From Pirellulales bacterium (GTDB lineage: Bacteria > Planctomycetota > Planctomycetia > Pirellulales > JACPPG01), in NCBI GenBank assembly GCA_036490175.1, contig DASXEJ010000227.1, forward strand, positions 1 to 64,000: a stretch of 64,000 bases of DNA, in the 5' to 3' direction. Positions within the stretch are counted from its first letter, which is position 1; each line of letters begins with the position of its first letter. Below are positions 27,161 through 36,961 of this stretch, one piece after another. The notes beneath the pieces were generated by a model that did no database searches, was not told the DNA's origin, and saw nothing but the letters and a program-made list of their open reading frames with translations. The position numbers and the translations under genes are program-made.

Positions 27161-27982
27161 GTGGTTCATCGAACAGGGGCTCACTCTCTCGCGCGACTGC
27201 TGGCTGCGGGGATCTTGACCATCGCCGCCCTGGGCGGTTGCGCTGGCGTTTTCGAACATTCGGCCGCGCTTCCGGTCCGCCATGCCGTCGTTCTCGACCA
27301 ATTGGTCATTCACACAGACTTTCGCATGCCGAAGCAGGATCGGCTGTTTGACGATCTGCGCGCCTTGCGCGAAACCATGAGATCGACGTTGGCGCTGCAA
27401 CCAACCACCGAACCGATCCATATCTATTTGTTTGAAAACGAACTGCGGTTCAAAGCCTATCTCGCCAAGCATTATCCAGACTTCCCAGCCCGCCGGGCCT
27501 TTTTCCTGCAGACCGAGAACACGCTGGCGGTCTACGCCCAATGGGGCGATCGCGTGGCCGAAGACCTGCGGCACGAGGTCGCACACGGTTATTTGCACGC
27601 CTCATTCCCAACCATCCCACTTTGGTTGGACGAGGGGCTGGCCGAATACTTCGAGACGCCGCGTCTCGATGCCGGTCTGAATCGACCGCACGTGGCTTTG
27701 CTGCAAACTCTCACAACGCGCGACGGTTGGCAGCCCAACCTCGCTCGCTTGGAGCAATTCAACAGTGTCGCCGAGATGCAGCAGGCCGACTATGCCGAGA
27801 GTTGGGCCTGGATTCACATGCTGCTGGAAACGATCCCTCCGCGTCGCGAACTATTGCAGAAGTATCTGCGCGAAATGCGACGCGACGGCTCGTTTGAACC
27901 TCTTTCGGCTTATCTGGCTCGATCGTTGCCCGACGCCGACCAGGTCGTGCGCCAGCATCTGGCCGATCTGACGAAGAAATAG
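27161..27982 (+). CDS. DUF1570-like zinc metallopeptidase lipoprotein
   Basis: The 273-residue product has a lipoprotein signal (IAALGGCAG, Cys27). It carries a gluzincin-type zinc motif HEVAH (His138, Glu139, His142) followed by LWLDEGLAEYFE, whose glutamate would be the third ligand. The fold and spacing resemble the DUF1570/peptidase MA-like proteins abundant in planctomycetes. It is probably an outer- or inner-membrane-anchored periplasmic peptidase; substrates are unknown. The GTG start has AAGG upstream. A longer relative lies at 33782-34954. Confidence 0.82.
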   Translation: MVHRTGAHSLARLLAAGILTIAALGGCAGVFEHSAALPVRHAVVLDQLVIHTDFRMPKQDRLFDDLRALRETMRSTLALQPTTEPIHIYLFENELRFKAYLAKHYPDFPARRAFFLQTENTLAVYAQWGDRVAEDLRHEVAHGYLHASFPTIPLWLDEGLAEYFETPRLDAGLNRPHVALLQTLTTRDGWQPNLARLEQFNSVAEMQQADYAESWAWIHMLLETIPPRRELLQKYLREMRRDGSFEPLSAYLARSLPDADQVVRQHLADLTKK

Positions 27983-27986
27983 CAGA

Positions 27987-28016
27987 CGCAGGGCGGCGAT
28001 TTCCCCGCGTCCTGCG
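27987..28016. terminator. Candidate hairpin between convergent genes
   Basis: CGCAGG (27987-27992) and CCTGCG (28011-28016) form a GC-rich stem with further internal CGG/CCG pairing. It sits between the stops of the metallopeptidase and GNAT genes. No T tract follows on either strand, so it is a weak bidirectional candidate only. Confidence 0.35.
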
Positions 28017-28038
28017 GCAATTGCACGCGGCGCGCTAC

Positions 28039-29001
28039 CTAACTGAATTCGACCTGCTTGCGATAGGCGATCCCTTGGTCGACTTCGCGGAAGCCCAGCT
28101 TACGGTACAGCGCGAGCGCTGCGGCATTGCCGGTCATGGTCTGCACTTCGATCAAGGAAATTCCCTGTGCGACCAGGCGGCGAAAGGCATCGGCCAAAAG
28201 AAACGTAGCGATTCCTTTGCGGCGACGATCGGCCGCGACCTCGAGTTCGTATAAGCCGGCGGCTTGCACGCCCCAGCCCGCCGCGAAGCTTTCCAGAATC
28301 CAAAATCGCGCAGTGGCCGCGGGCCGTGTTTCGTCGCGTTCCACCAGGTCGAAACTAACCACTTGAAAGTGGTCTAGCGCGCAGGCCTCCCACCAGCTGC
28401 GTGGTCGCGCGTCGCAAGTCTCCTCGATCACCGACGTGCGGCGTATTTGCATCTGTACGCGATCGACCGGAGGCCGAAACCCCGTCAGCTCGCGCTGTAG
28501 CACGATGACCCGATCGATTTCCAGGTACCCGCCCGCCTGGAAAACCCCATTGGCGAACTGGTTCGAGGCCAGCACACCGGGCAGCTCGCTGCCGCCGTAG
28601 AGCCCCAGGTAGAATGGATCGAGTGGGCGAATACCGCCGGCGTAAAGCACCTCGGCCCCGCGGCCGCGCAGGTAGGACTCGCTGCGGGCCAGCAACTCTT
28701 GGCCGATATCGGCTTGTTGGTAGTTGGGCCGCACCAGTAGCAGGCTGGTGACGCCAAAGCGATGATTCACACCACGGCCGTCATCTGTCGGGCCAAATCC
28801 TGCATGCACGAAACCGACGACGACCCCCTCGTCGATGGCAAGGATCAGGCCGTCGTTCTCGAAGTAAGGTTTCGAGAGCACGATTTGCTCGAACAACTCA
28901 ACGGATACCGGTTGCGCCAATCCGCGTTCGCGCGGCTGCGCACGCCAGACGTCGATCAATTGCGGCGTATCGTAGTTGCGGAAGGAGCGATATTGAATCA
29001 A
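28039..29001 (-). CDS. Tandem GNAT N-acetyltransferase
   Basis: The 320-residue protein contains two GNAT-like halves. The C-terminal one (about residues 170-318) has the acetyl-CoA motif RRRKGIATFLLADAFRRLVA and TGNAAALALYRKLGF. The N-terminal one has a diverged equivalent (TSLLLVRPNYQQADIGQELL). Double-GNAT proteins include mycothiol synthase-like acetyltransferases, but the substrate here is unknown. The start is a TTG at 29001 with only a weak ribosome binding site. It precedes no obvious partner; the Rieske gene lies upstream on the same strand. Confidence 0.85.
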   Translation of the reverse strand: MIQYRSFRNYDTPQLIDVWRAQPRERGLAQPVSVELFEQIVLSKPYFENDGLILAIDEGVVVGFVHAGFGPTDDGRGVNHRFGVTSLLLVRPNYQQADIGQELLARSESYLRGRGAEVLYAGGIRPLDPFYLGLYGGSELPGVLASNQFANGVFQAGGYLEIDRVIVLQRELTGFRPPVDRVQMQIRRTSVIEETCDARPRSWWEACALDHFQVVSFDLVERDETRPAATARFWILESFAAGWGVQAAGLYELEVAADRRRKGIATFLLADAFRRLVAQGISLIEVQTMTGNAAALALYRKLGFREVDQGIAYRKQVEFS

Positions 29002-29120
29002 CGTTGGTCACTCGATTCAGCCGTGACACGCGCGCCGCGTGACGGTCGTCCATACACCATTTAGCACATGTGGCTGCGTTGCCGTCCGACGCTTTCTATC
29101 GCAGCCCGTGGGGCAATTGT

Positions 29121-29453
29121 TCAGGGTGCATCCGTCGGTAAGTGGCCTTCTAGGTCGACCCACACGGCGTCCGCTTCGATCTTGACCGGAAAGCCAGGCT
29201 GGCGAATTCCACGGCTCAGCTGATGTTGGCCCGTGCGAACGTCGAACTGCCAGCCATGCCAGGGGCAGGTTACGATCGTACCCGTCAAGCAGCCGTTTCC
29301 CAATGGGCCTCCCTGGTGCGGACAGACGCCGTCGAGTGCGTAGATGCTGCCGTCTACGTGAAATAGCGCCACGATCCGATCCTCGACCGTGCATTCTAGC
29401 GCCGTCCCCGGTGGGCAACTGGCCAGATCGGTTACACGGATCCAATGGGGCAT
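29121..29453 (-). CDS. Rieske-type [2Fe-2S] protein
   Basis: The 110-residue protein is a small Rieske ferredoxin. Its cluster motifs are CPHQGGPLG and CPWHGWQFD, giving two Cys and two His ligands in the usual C-x-H and C-x-x-H spacing. It resembles the ferredoxin subunit of non-heme ring-hydroxylating dioxygenases and NirD-like proteins. There is no signal peptide, so it is cytoplasmic. No oxygenase or reductase gene is adjacent, and its electron partner is unknown. Confidence 0.93.
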   Translation of the reverse strand: MPHWIRVTDLASCPPGTALECTVEDRIVALFHVDGSIYALDGVCPHQGGPLGNGCLTGTIVTCPWHGWQFDVRTGQHQLSRGIRQPGFPVKIEADAVWVDLEGHLPTDAP

Positions 29454-29634
29454 GACGGGTTGGCTCGACGGCTAGAAATGGCAGGCGAAAATCGTGCAGC
29501 AGCGAAATCGATCGGCCGGACATGCCTGGGAACGCCGGTGTCCGAGACGCAGTTGGGACGCTGCCCATTGTGTGCCCGGATTATAGCGCGGCGCGAGCTA
29601 GCGAGCCATCGATCTACCGGGGCCAACTCACGTC

Positions 29635-30570
29635 TCACGCGGCGCGGCGACGTTGGCGAGGGTTGCGGCGGTCTTTCCAGCGATCGTGCAGCCACCAATA
29701 TTGGTCCGGCGTACGTCGAACAAACTCCTCGATCGTGCGGGTGTACCACTCGGTTAATGTTCGCACTCCGGCCGTCGTGCGACTGTCGGCGTCGCGCGGG
29801 TCCGCGATTCCGCAAATCGTCATCTCGTAATGCAGCGGTGACTGCAAACGTCGTGCGTAACCTACGGACATAGGAGCATCGTTATCGAGGGCCAACAGTG
29901 CAATAGCCTTGTGGGCCGACGCCGGGCGACCAAAGAACTCGACCCAGCACCCTTTGCTGCCGGCATACTGATCCGCCAGAAAGGCCATCGTTCCGCCACT
30001 GCGCAACACGGCCTGAATCTGATCGTAGCCCCCCTTGGTGGGAATAATGTGCTGTCCCGTCGCCCCGCGGAAGCGACTGACAAACGCGTTGAGGTAGACG
30101 TTGTCCAGGGGTCTGGCCACGGTATAGGTCGGAAAGCCGAGTATGCCGAGGAAGAAGCCTGCCAACTCGAAGTTGCCAAAATGCCCCGAAACCATCAGCA
30201 AAGGACGGTCGTCCAATAGCGCACGGACCAGGATGTCGGGATCCTTCAACCGCATGTAGTCGCGCCAATTGGTCTCGTGGATTTTCCGCGGGGCGTGCGC
30301 CACCTCGGCCACCAGTACAAAAAGGTGCTTCCACATTCGTTTGGCCAGCTTGCGACGCCGCTCGGGGGGCAACTCGGGAAAGGCGTGCCGCAGGTTGTCG
30401 TCAATCACCTTACGGCGCAGCGGTATGACGTCCGTCGCGATCGTGGCCAACAAATCGGCCATCCACTCGCAGGTTTCCATCCGCACGGCCTGAACCAGGC
30501 AAATGAACAGGCGGACGGCAAGGTATGTCAGATACTGGGCAATATTCTGCACTGGCACACGCACTTCCAC
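29635..30570 (-). CDS. LpxL/HtrB-family lipid A acyltransferase
   Basis: The 311-residue membrane-associated protein matches late lipid A acyltransferases. It has an N-terminal hydrophobic segment (AQYLTYLAVRLFICLVQAV), the catalytic H-x4-E motif in SGHFGNFELAGF (His130, Glu135), ARPLDNVYLN and a C-terminal PDQYWWLHDRWK. These enzymes transfer a fatty acyl chain to a lipid A precursor at the inner membrane, which fits an outer-membrane-bearing planctomycete. The start is a GTG; other GTG codons lie within the first ten positions. Confidence 0.9.
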   Translation of the reverse strand: MEVRVPVQNIAQYLTYLAVRLFICLVQAVRMETCEWMADLLATIATDVIPLRRKVIDDNLRHAFPELPPERRRKLAKRMWKHLFVLVAEVAHAPRKIHETNWRDYMRLKDPDILVRALLDDRPLLMVSGHFGNFELAGFFLGILGFPTYTVARPLDNVYLNAFVSRFRGATGQHIIPTKGGYDQIQAVLRSGGTMAFLADQYAGSKGCWVEFFGRPASAHKAIALLALDNDAPMSVGYARRLQSPLHYEMTICGIADPRDADSRTTAGVRTLTEWYTRTIEEFVRRTPDQYWWLHDRWKDRRNPRQRRRAA

Positions 30571-31240
30571 GAGCCTGGTCGCGGGGCAGCAAATTGCCCG
30601 GGGGAGGTATCAGGGCCGGGCGATCGTCTGGCGGGATCACGCCCGAGTAATGCGGGCAGAATTGTGCCACGTCCCGCGAATGAGGCAAAGAGCGGTTTTC
30701 GATGCGTCAGAAATGGCGCCGGCCCAACGGCTGTCCACGTACGGACCGACAGGTTGCACCTGGCAATCCAGTAGGTTGGTGGTCACGCAGCCAATCGGAA
30801 TGCTACCATGCTGGCATGGAAATCTTCTTGTCGGCGGCCACCTCCGAGGGGTAATCCTCCTAAACTTCCGGCGCCAACGCCGCCGAAAGAGAATTTCAGG
30901 AAGCTTGATTTTACCGATCCTGCCACCTACGATTTCCCGGTAAGGCGTTCCCTCGCGGGGTTGCACTCCGGCGGCACGCATCACCGGAAACAAACGCTCG
31001 AACCGGAAGAATCTTTGCCCGGTAATCAAATTATGCCAGCTAGCTGGTCCTTTTTCGACGACTTGCGTGGACGACATACCTATGGTCGTGCCCGGACCCT
31101 TGCGCTAAGCTGTCGCTGTCCGGGCTAACCGGACGCTTCCCTCTGCATTGCTGCACGCCGCGTTGTGTTTTTTCCCAGTTGCCGAATCACGTTTCGGCGC
31201 GCCTTGATCTACCGCATTGGCCGGCACGGAGTGGTCCTTC
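30571..31240. other. Divergent intergenic region, no supported gene
   Basis: About 670 bases between the acyltransferase and cysE. A perfect 12-base palindrome CCAGCTAGCTGG lies near 31033-31046, and CCGG-GCTAA-CCGG near 31121. The longest frames are Arg-rich and lack start signals. It probably contains the two divergent promoters. Confidence 0.4.
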
Positions 31241-32203
31241 ATGGCTTCAGACGTTCGCTTGAAAGAACAGCTTCCCGAGGTGACCCAGAGCATCGTAGAC
31301 ACCTATACCGAGGTGGGAACGATCAATCACTTGGGGCACTGCCCGCTACCGAACAACGACGTGATCGTGCAGGTCGTCGAAGATCTGCAAGAGATCATCT
31401 ACCCGGGCTACCGGCGGCAAGAAGGGTTGCACCAGGGGAACGTCGGCTATTACGTCGGGGCACTGGTCGACCGGCTGCACGATCGGCTCACGACGCAAAT
31501 TGGTCGGGCCCTGCGACACGAGGCGCAAGCGCCCTGCGGCGGAGAAAACGACATCGATTTCGAAGCCTTGGGCCAGGCGACGACCATTCAGTTTTTGAAG
31601 CAACTCCCCGAGTTGCGGCGTATGCTCGCCCTCGACGTGCAGGCGGCTTACGACGGGGATCCCGCGGTAAAGAATCCCGATGAAGTGATTTTCTGCTATC
31701 CCGGGCTGGTGGCCATTACGGTTTATCGGCTGGCGCATTTGCTGCACCTGCTCGAGGTGCCGCTGATTCCCCGCATGATGACTGAATGGGCCCACAGCCG
31801 GACCGGCATCGACATTCATCCCGGCGCTACGATCGGGCAGCGTTTCTTCATCGATCACGGTACCGGCGTCGTGATTGGCGAGACCTGCGAGATTGGCGAC
31901 CAAGTGAAGCTCTATCAAGGCGTGACCCTGGGCGCGCTGAGCTTCCCGACCGACGGTGATGGACACATCGTGCGCGGAAACAAGCGGCATCCCACAATCG
32001 AGGATCGCGTGATTATTTACGCTAATGCCACGGTGCTCGGCGGGCAAACGGTCGTCGGGTCGGATTCCGTGATCGGATCGAGCGTCTGGCTGACGCGCAG
32101 CATTGCCCCGCGCACGACCGTCGTCTTGGAAAAGCCCAAGCTGCGCATGCGCGGAGAACAAATTGAAGAGGAAGACGAAGTCGAGCTGAATTACCAGATT
32201 TAG
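31241..32203 (+). CDS. cysE: Serine O-acetyltransferase
   Basis: The 320-residue enzyme acetylates serine to O-acetylserine for cysteine synthesis. A long N-terminal helical domain (about residues 1-180) is followed by [20 protein letters not shown] and hexapeptide-repeat turns ([53 protein letters not shown]). Conserved catalytic His/Asp residues are in IHPGA and FIDHGTG. The long N-terminus resembles the EpsC-like group of some anaerobes and planctomycetes. GGAG nine bases before the ATG decides the start. No cysK is nearby. Confidence 0.94.
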   Translation: MASDVRLKEQLPEVTQSIVDTYTEVGTINHLGHCPLPNNDVIVQVVEDLQEIIYPGYRRQEGLHQGNVGYYVGALVDRLHDRLTTQIGRALRHEAQAPCGGENDIDFEALGQATTIQFLKQLPELRRMLALDVQAAYDGDPAVKNPDEVIFCYPGLVAITVYRLAHLLHLLEVPLIPRMMTEWAHSRTGIDIHPGATIGQRFFIDHGTGVVIGETCEIGDQVKLYQGVTLGALSFPTDGDGHIVRGNKRHPTIEDRVIIYANATVLGGQTVVGSDSVIGSSVWLTRSIAPRTTVVLEKPKLRMRGEQIEEEDEVELNYQI

Positions 32204-32244
32204 CCCGGCGGGCGCATTGCGCACCGTTTTCCGTTGACCGACAT

Positions 32245-33489
32245 CTACTTTCGCACGTCGTAGACCAGCAGCTTGTCCTGGTCGCGCAAGTAAAGTCGGC
32301 CGTCCGCCACTACCGGATGGGGCCAGCTAGGTGCCTCGCTGCGTTCCGGTTGCTCGAACCGGCCGTGCAGGCGAAATCCATCCGGCGTCGCTTCTACCAG
32401 GCTGACCAGCCCTTGCTCGCTACGGCAATACAACAGGCCGTCGGCACAGACGATCGCGGATTTGCCGCAGCTGCGGTCGGCCCATTTCACTTCGCCGCTT
32501 GCCAGGTCCAGGCACGTGAGAATGCCGGGGTCATCGCTACCGTACAGATAGCCATCGACCACGACGTAGCCGCCATGGTGGTTTTTCATGTGCTTTGTGA
32601 AGTACACCTCTTTGGCATCGAAGGCGCCCGCATCGTGTGACACGGCCACCAGTCCGCCGCCGGTGCCGTAACCGCTGGCGGCGAAAACTTTGTTGCCGAG
32701 GTAGACCGGCGTAGAGATATTTGCCGTGCCGTTGGCAGGCGCGTCGTAGCGCCATAAAAAAGCGCCGTCGGCCGCATTGACGCCGATGATTCCTTTGGCC
32801 GTGAACTGTACATACTGCTTCACGCCGTCGATCTCGGCCTTGATTAGCGAAGAGTAGCCGGCCGGATCACCGACTGTAGCACTCCAAACAGTCTTGCCAT
32901 TCTGTTTGTCCAGAGCCACGATCGTGGCTTGATTGCCCCCCGGCGTGCAAAGGACCCAAGGTCCGTCAACCAGCACCGATTCGCTATAACCCCAATTCGG
33001 AATGCCGCCGCCGAATTCACCCACCAGATCGCGTCGCCACACGCCGGCGCCGGTTTTTGCGTCGAGGCAAACCAGGTCGCCGTTGATGCCCAACACGTAA
33101 ACTCGATCGCCGTCGATCGTGGGAGTAGAGCGTGGACCGGGATAGCCGGCCCCCTCGTGTCGCACAGGACCAAGGATGGCCGACCAAATCTCCTTGCCTT
33201 GATCACGCGCATTCAAGGCCAGCACCAGTTCCTGCCCGTCGCGATTCCCCATCAGGTAGACCCGGCCCCCGGCAACCGCCGGAGTGGAAAAGCCAACGCC
33301 CACGCCACTGGTCTGCCAGGCGAGCTTGGGCCCACCCTCGGGCCAATCGCGCAACAACCCGGTCTCGAGAGAAATGCCGGTGCGTTGCGCGCCGCGCCAA
33401 GTGGGCCAGTCGCTCGTGACGCGTGGCACGGGTGCCGCACCGATCTGAGTGCATGCCAACAGCGCAAGGAGCAAATGCGGAAGCTTCAT
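32245..33489 (-). CDS. Secreted PQQ-like beta-propeller protein
   Basis: The 414-residue protein has a signal peptide (LPHLLLALLACTQIGAAPVP) and a propeller built of PQQ-enzyme-like repeats. Typical units are DWPTWRGAQRTG, STPAVAGGRVYLMGNRDGQE, GDRVYVLGINGDLVCLDAKT and VVADGRLYLRDQDKLLVYDV. Planctomycetes encode many such WRG-containing propellers; enzymatic activity is not implied and a structural or binding role is as likely. The ATG at 33489 starts the signal peptide and has GGGA upstream. Confidence 0.85.
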   Translation of the reverse strand: MKLPHLLLALLACTQIGAAPVPRVTSDWPTWRGAQRTGISLETGLLRDWPEGGPKLAWQTSGVGVGFSTPAVAGGRVYLMGNRDGQELVLALNARDQGKEIWSAILGPVRHEGAGYPGPRSTPTIDGDRVYVLGINGDLVCLDAKTGAGVWRRDLVGEFGGGIPNWGYSESVLVDGPWVLCTPGGNQATIVALDKQNGKTVWSATVGDPAGYSSLIKAEIDGVKQYVQFTAKGIIGVNAADGAFLWRYDAPANGTANISTPVYLGNKVFAASGYGTGGGLVAVSHDAGAFDAKEVYFTKHMKNHHGGYVVVDGYLYGSDDPGILTCLDLASGEVKWADRSCGKSAIVCADGLLYCRSEQGLVSLVEATPDGFRLHGRFEQPERSEAPSWPHPVVADGRLYLRDQDKLLVYDVRK

Positions 33490-33781
33490 GATGGTTGATT
33501 TCCCGGGGAGTGAGTTCGCGGCAGGCTTGGGGGAGCATTCGCTGCGGTGCGGCAGTCTTTCGGGCGGGCAGGGCTGCTGTACCACAAAGTGGCGGTGGGG
33601 TGCCCCGTGGCAAGACCTTTCGAGTCCACGGCGACAGCATCCAATTTTGCACAGACGCCCGGTGGGGGCAAGCAGGCAACAACTCGAAACCGAGTCGAGG
33701 GCTACCGAAATTCGCAGTTTCGCGTCGCGGGGGCGGCAAAGGAATTGCCGCCGCGACGTGACCCACCGGGCCGAATCCCGC

Positions 33782-34954
33782 CTAATGCAGCAGCTTCAGC
33801 ATGTATCGCTGAAAGTCGACTTCCAGCTCTGCTGGGTCGCCAAAGGCTGCCGTGAATTCGCTCAAGCGGGCGTCGGGATCATCCCAAATCAACTGCTTCT
33901 TGGCTCTGAGCATTTGCAGATAGGCCCGGTACTGTTTGGGCTTTTGGCGAATCAGGAAATAGTTCAATGCCCACGCTTCGGCATAGGCATCCGGAGCCTT
34001 GGTGGTGTCACGAAATCGCGCATCATCAGCCACCAACGTCCGCAAACTTTCGGTAGGGCGGCGTTGCAGGTACTCTCGAAAAGCCGTCAGGCGCACCAGG
34101 TTGATCGAGCCAATACTCCCCCATCCCTTTTTGCTGCTCAGGTCGGGCGTTTCGAAATAGACCGCGATCCCTTCGCTAATCCACAGCGGGATGTCGGCAT
34201 AACGGGTTTGCAATCCGCAATTGAACGCGATCTGATGCGTAGCCTCGTGAATCACCGTGGCCACCATTCGCTCGGCATCCGGTCGCGCGAGCATCTGGTT
34301 TATTTCCGCCAACGAACCGCGGCGATCGCCGGCGGCGCGCAGGCTTTGCACGCCCGTCAGGTCGTACATGGTCATGCGATTCGTGGCCAGGCTGTAGTAG
34401 CCGATGATCGATTTCGCGGCTTCGCCCACTTCGCTCTGCGCGAAACGGCCGTACGATACTTCGTCCGAAAACACGATCGCAACCAGGGGAAACTCCGGCG
34501 TGCGCAGCTCGAACCCTTGTCGTGACCAATAGTTTGTAAACGCACCGTACAATCGCTCGAACAAGCCACCGCACCACTGGGCATAAGTCTTCGACGTGTT
34601 GTAAGCGATCAAGTAATGTTTGGTGGTATGGACCTCGAAACCGGCAGGCAATTCTTCCAGCAAGCGAGACGCCAGGCTTGCCGACGAAAGCGGCTTGAAC
34701 GGCGCATCGTCCTCTTCGTGCAAAACCAAGTCGTCGGGTGGCACAGTCCACAAGACACCGTCTTGCCCTTGGACCAATAGCCCGCCATCCTCGGCTTCGA
34801 CCAACACACGCCCGGCGATCTGCCGCTCGCGCCCTTCTTTTTTGGCCGTGACATGATCCATGCCGCGCAACGGCGCAAGCGGGCAGCCGGCCAACAGCAA
34901 GGCGGCCGCGACCCAGCGGAACGTGATGCGTCGTCGAGCGCGCACAACAGACAT
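33782..34954 (-). CDS. DUF1570-type zinc metallopeptidase lipoprotein
   Basis: The 390-residue protein has a lipoprotein signal (AALLLAGC, Cys24), a small N-terminal beta domain and a DUF1570-like peptidase domain. The zinc motif is HEATH (residues 236-240), with the downstream ligand in PLWISEGIAVYFETPDL. A helical C-terminus includes AYAEAWALNYFLIRQKPKQY. It is longer than its relative at 27161-27982 by the N-terminal domain. Substrates are unknown. The ATG at 34954 opens the signal sequence. Confidence 0.85.
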   Translation of the reverse strand: MSVVRARRRITFRWVAAALLLAGCPLAPLRGMDHVTAKKEGRERQIAGRVLVEAEDGGLLVQGQDGVLWTVPPDDLVLHEEDDAPFKPLSSASLASRLLEELPAGFEVHTTKHYLIAYNTSKTYAQWCGGLFERLYGAFTNYWSRQGFELRTPEFPLVAIVFSDEVSYGRFAQSEVGEAAKSIIGYYSLATNRMTMYDLTGVQSLRAAGDRRGSLAEINQMLARPDAERMVATVIHEATHQIAFNCGLQTRYADIPLWISEGIAVYFETPDLSSKKGWGSIGSINLVRLTAFREYLQRRPTESLRTLVADDARFRDTTKAPDAYAEAWALNYFLIRQKPKQYRAYLQMLRAKKQLIWDDPDARLSEFTAAFGDPAELEVDFQRYMLKLLH

Positions 34955-35146
34955 GAAGAGCTCGATGCAATGTGGGCGGGAAAGGGGGGCCAGCCCCCCG
35001 TGGCTCAGAGGCCCCTTTTTTCTACCGTAGCAGATCAATGTAGGAAATGTAGCCGATGGACGGTCGCTACCGCCGAAAAAGAGCCGATTTACGGGCCTTG
35101 AGCCGCCGCCAAGTCAGCAGAATCTAGGTGTAGCGGACTGCCGCGG

Positions 35147-36742
35147 TCAATGGCGATCTTGAGAGCCCGCCGTTCGGGTCCAGCGATTTGCCAATAGAAC
35201 CAGCAGGGCCGACAGCACGATAAACGCTAGCGCTAATGCCAAGCAGATGCCGGCCACCTGATCTTCGACTCCGTAGTGCAGCAGGCCGGAAATCCGCACG
35301 GACAATGGTTCGATGCCGGGTGGCGTAACGAGTATCGTGGCTCCCATTTCGCCCACGGCGACGGCCAACGCCACCCACCAGGAAATCAAAATCGTGAATC
35401 TTCGCTGCGGCAGCGCCACGCGGCGAAAGGTCGTCCAGGCATTGGCGCCGTCTAAAGCCGCCGCTTCCATCAAGCTAGTGGGCAACGTGTGAAAGGCATG
35501 CCACAGCACCAGGCAGGCCAGCGGTAAAGCCCGAATCGTTTGGGCGCAGACCGGTGGCAGAATCGTGCGATCATAGAGCGTGTGGGCCCAGTTCCAGTGT
35601 GGTGTATTGAACATCCAAATAATGCACAGCCCAATGACAGGCCCCGGCACTGCAAGCCCGAGCACGATAACCGATATCAGGATCGCGCTCGCCGTGCTGC
35701 GGCAACGACTGCTCCAAGCCAGCATCGTCGCCAACACTACCGTTGCCGTTGCCGCCACGCTGCCGACGACCAGCGAACTGCGGATCTCGCGGCCAAAACG
35801 GAGCGGACTGCTGGCAACGATGCTCGCGCCTTTGAGTAGCGACCAATGACGTTCGCGACCCTCAGTGCTTTGTACCACGACGACACCGCATTTCCACGCC
35901 AGATTCACTAGCGGCAGGCCGACCAGCAGCAGCACGGCACAAGCCATGAGTACCGCCAAAGGCCACCTCCAAACGCCGAACAGAAAAATCAATCGTGGCC
36001 GGATCGATACCTGCCGCTCGCGCGGGGCAAAACGTGCGATGATAAAAATCCCGGCCAAGGCCGCCCAAGCGGTGATGGCAATGCCCGGAAGTGCTCGGAG
36101 CGGCGCCTCGTGCGGAGCAGCGCCGATAGCCATCTCGGTATAAAGTTCCTCAGCGTAGGTGCGAATCTGAAACAGGTCAGTGACGGCGATCTCGCCAGCC
36201 ACTCCGATGGCGACCCACAACGTGGCTGCGACCACCAAGGGCGCCGCATGGCGCAATGTCACACGATAGAACACGTGCCAGGCCGAGGCATCCAGCAGAG
36301 CTGACTCTTCCAGTTCGGGCCGGACATTTCGCAGTCCAATGCTCACGATCAGCACCACCCAGGGAATGGCCGCCGCGGCATGGACCCAAACCGCTCCTCG
36401 CCAACCGTCTAGCCACGGGGGTCCGAAACCGGATAAAGTTTGCCAACCTTGCAATCCAAAGCCCGCCTGCCAGGCACCCACTTGCAGATACAGTGGCAGA
36501 AACAACAGCCAGGAGAGCGCCAGCAGAAATGCCCGGCGGCCGGGCACGTCGGTCCGTGCGAGCACCAGGGCGAGGAGCGTCCCCAGGGGGACACTGATTC
36601 CGCAAACCCAGGCGGCGAGCTGCGCGGTATTGGCTGCCAATAGCCAGCCACGCGAATTGCTGGGACTAAACGCCGCCACGGCTCCGATCCCCAGCAATAT
36701 CAGTAAGATCAATGCTTGCGCCGTGGGGCGTGAGCGGTTCAT
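35147..36742 (-). CDS. Fused two-domain ABC transporter permease (FbpB/ThiP-like)
   Basis: The 531-residue inner-membrane protein has about twelve membrane segments in two homologous permease halves. Each half has an EAA loop: EESALLDASAWHVFYRVTL in the first and MEAAALDGANAWTTFRRVAL in the second. This layout is typical of importers for iron(III), thiamine or similar small solutes. No ATPase or binding protein is encoded within several genes, so the substrate is unassigned. ATG at 36742 is preferred over an upstream GTG because the upstream codons lack a ribosome binding site. Confidence 0.88.
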   Translation of the reverse strand: MNRSRPTAQALILLILLGIGAVAAFSPSNSRGWLLAANTAQLAAWVCGISVPLGTLLALVLARTDVPGRRAFLLALSWLLFLPLYLQVGAWQAGFGLQGWQTLSGFGPPWLDGWRGAVWVHAAAAIPWVVLIVSIGLRNVRPELEESALLDASAWHVFYRVTLRHAAPLVVAATLWVAIGVAGEIAVTDLFQIRTYAEELYTEMAIGAAPHEAPLRALPGIAITAWAALAGIFIIARFAPRERQVSIRPRLIFLFGVWRWPLAVLMACAVLLLVGLPLVNLAWKCGVVVVQSTEGRERHWSLLKGASIVASSPLRFGREIRSSLVVGSVAATATVVLATMLAWSSRCRSTASAILISVIVLGLAVPGPVIGLCIIWMFNTPHWNWAHTLYDRTILPPVCAQTIRALPLACLVLWHAFHTLPTSLMEAAALDGANAWTTFRRVALPQRRFTILISWWVALAVAVGEMGATILVTPPGIEPLSVRISGLLHYGVEDQVAGICLALALAFIVLSALLVLLANRWTRTAGSQDRH

Positions 36743-36961
36743 ATTGCGACGAGCCTGGTTTAACGGGTTTGCCACGCCAGTGTAAGTTACCCAGGCTTTG
36801 GCGGCTAATGCCTACTTGATGAGGTCCACAGCGTTCGACTCCCGCGAGCCGGCACTATCGACTTCGTAATCGTCTTGGCTCTGGACGACACGCCGTGTAT
36901 AGTCCGCCTCCCATTCGTCCCCGGGCGTTCTGCCCCTTATCCACCGAAACGGTCTGCCCGC

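Noticed and set aside
30637-31077. 146-codon minus-strand open frame in the acyltransferase-cysE gap
   Set aside because: The translation is Arg/Trp/Ser-rich without domain-like character and lacks a ribosome binding site; typical of a chance frame in GC-rich DNA.
34986-35021. GGGGCC/GGCCCC hairpin followed by six T on the plus strand
   Set aside because: It would end a plus-strand transcript, but the genes on both sides are on the minus strand and no plus gene lies near. It may be coincidental sequence in the leader of the DUF1570 gene.
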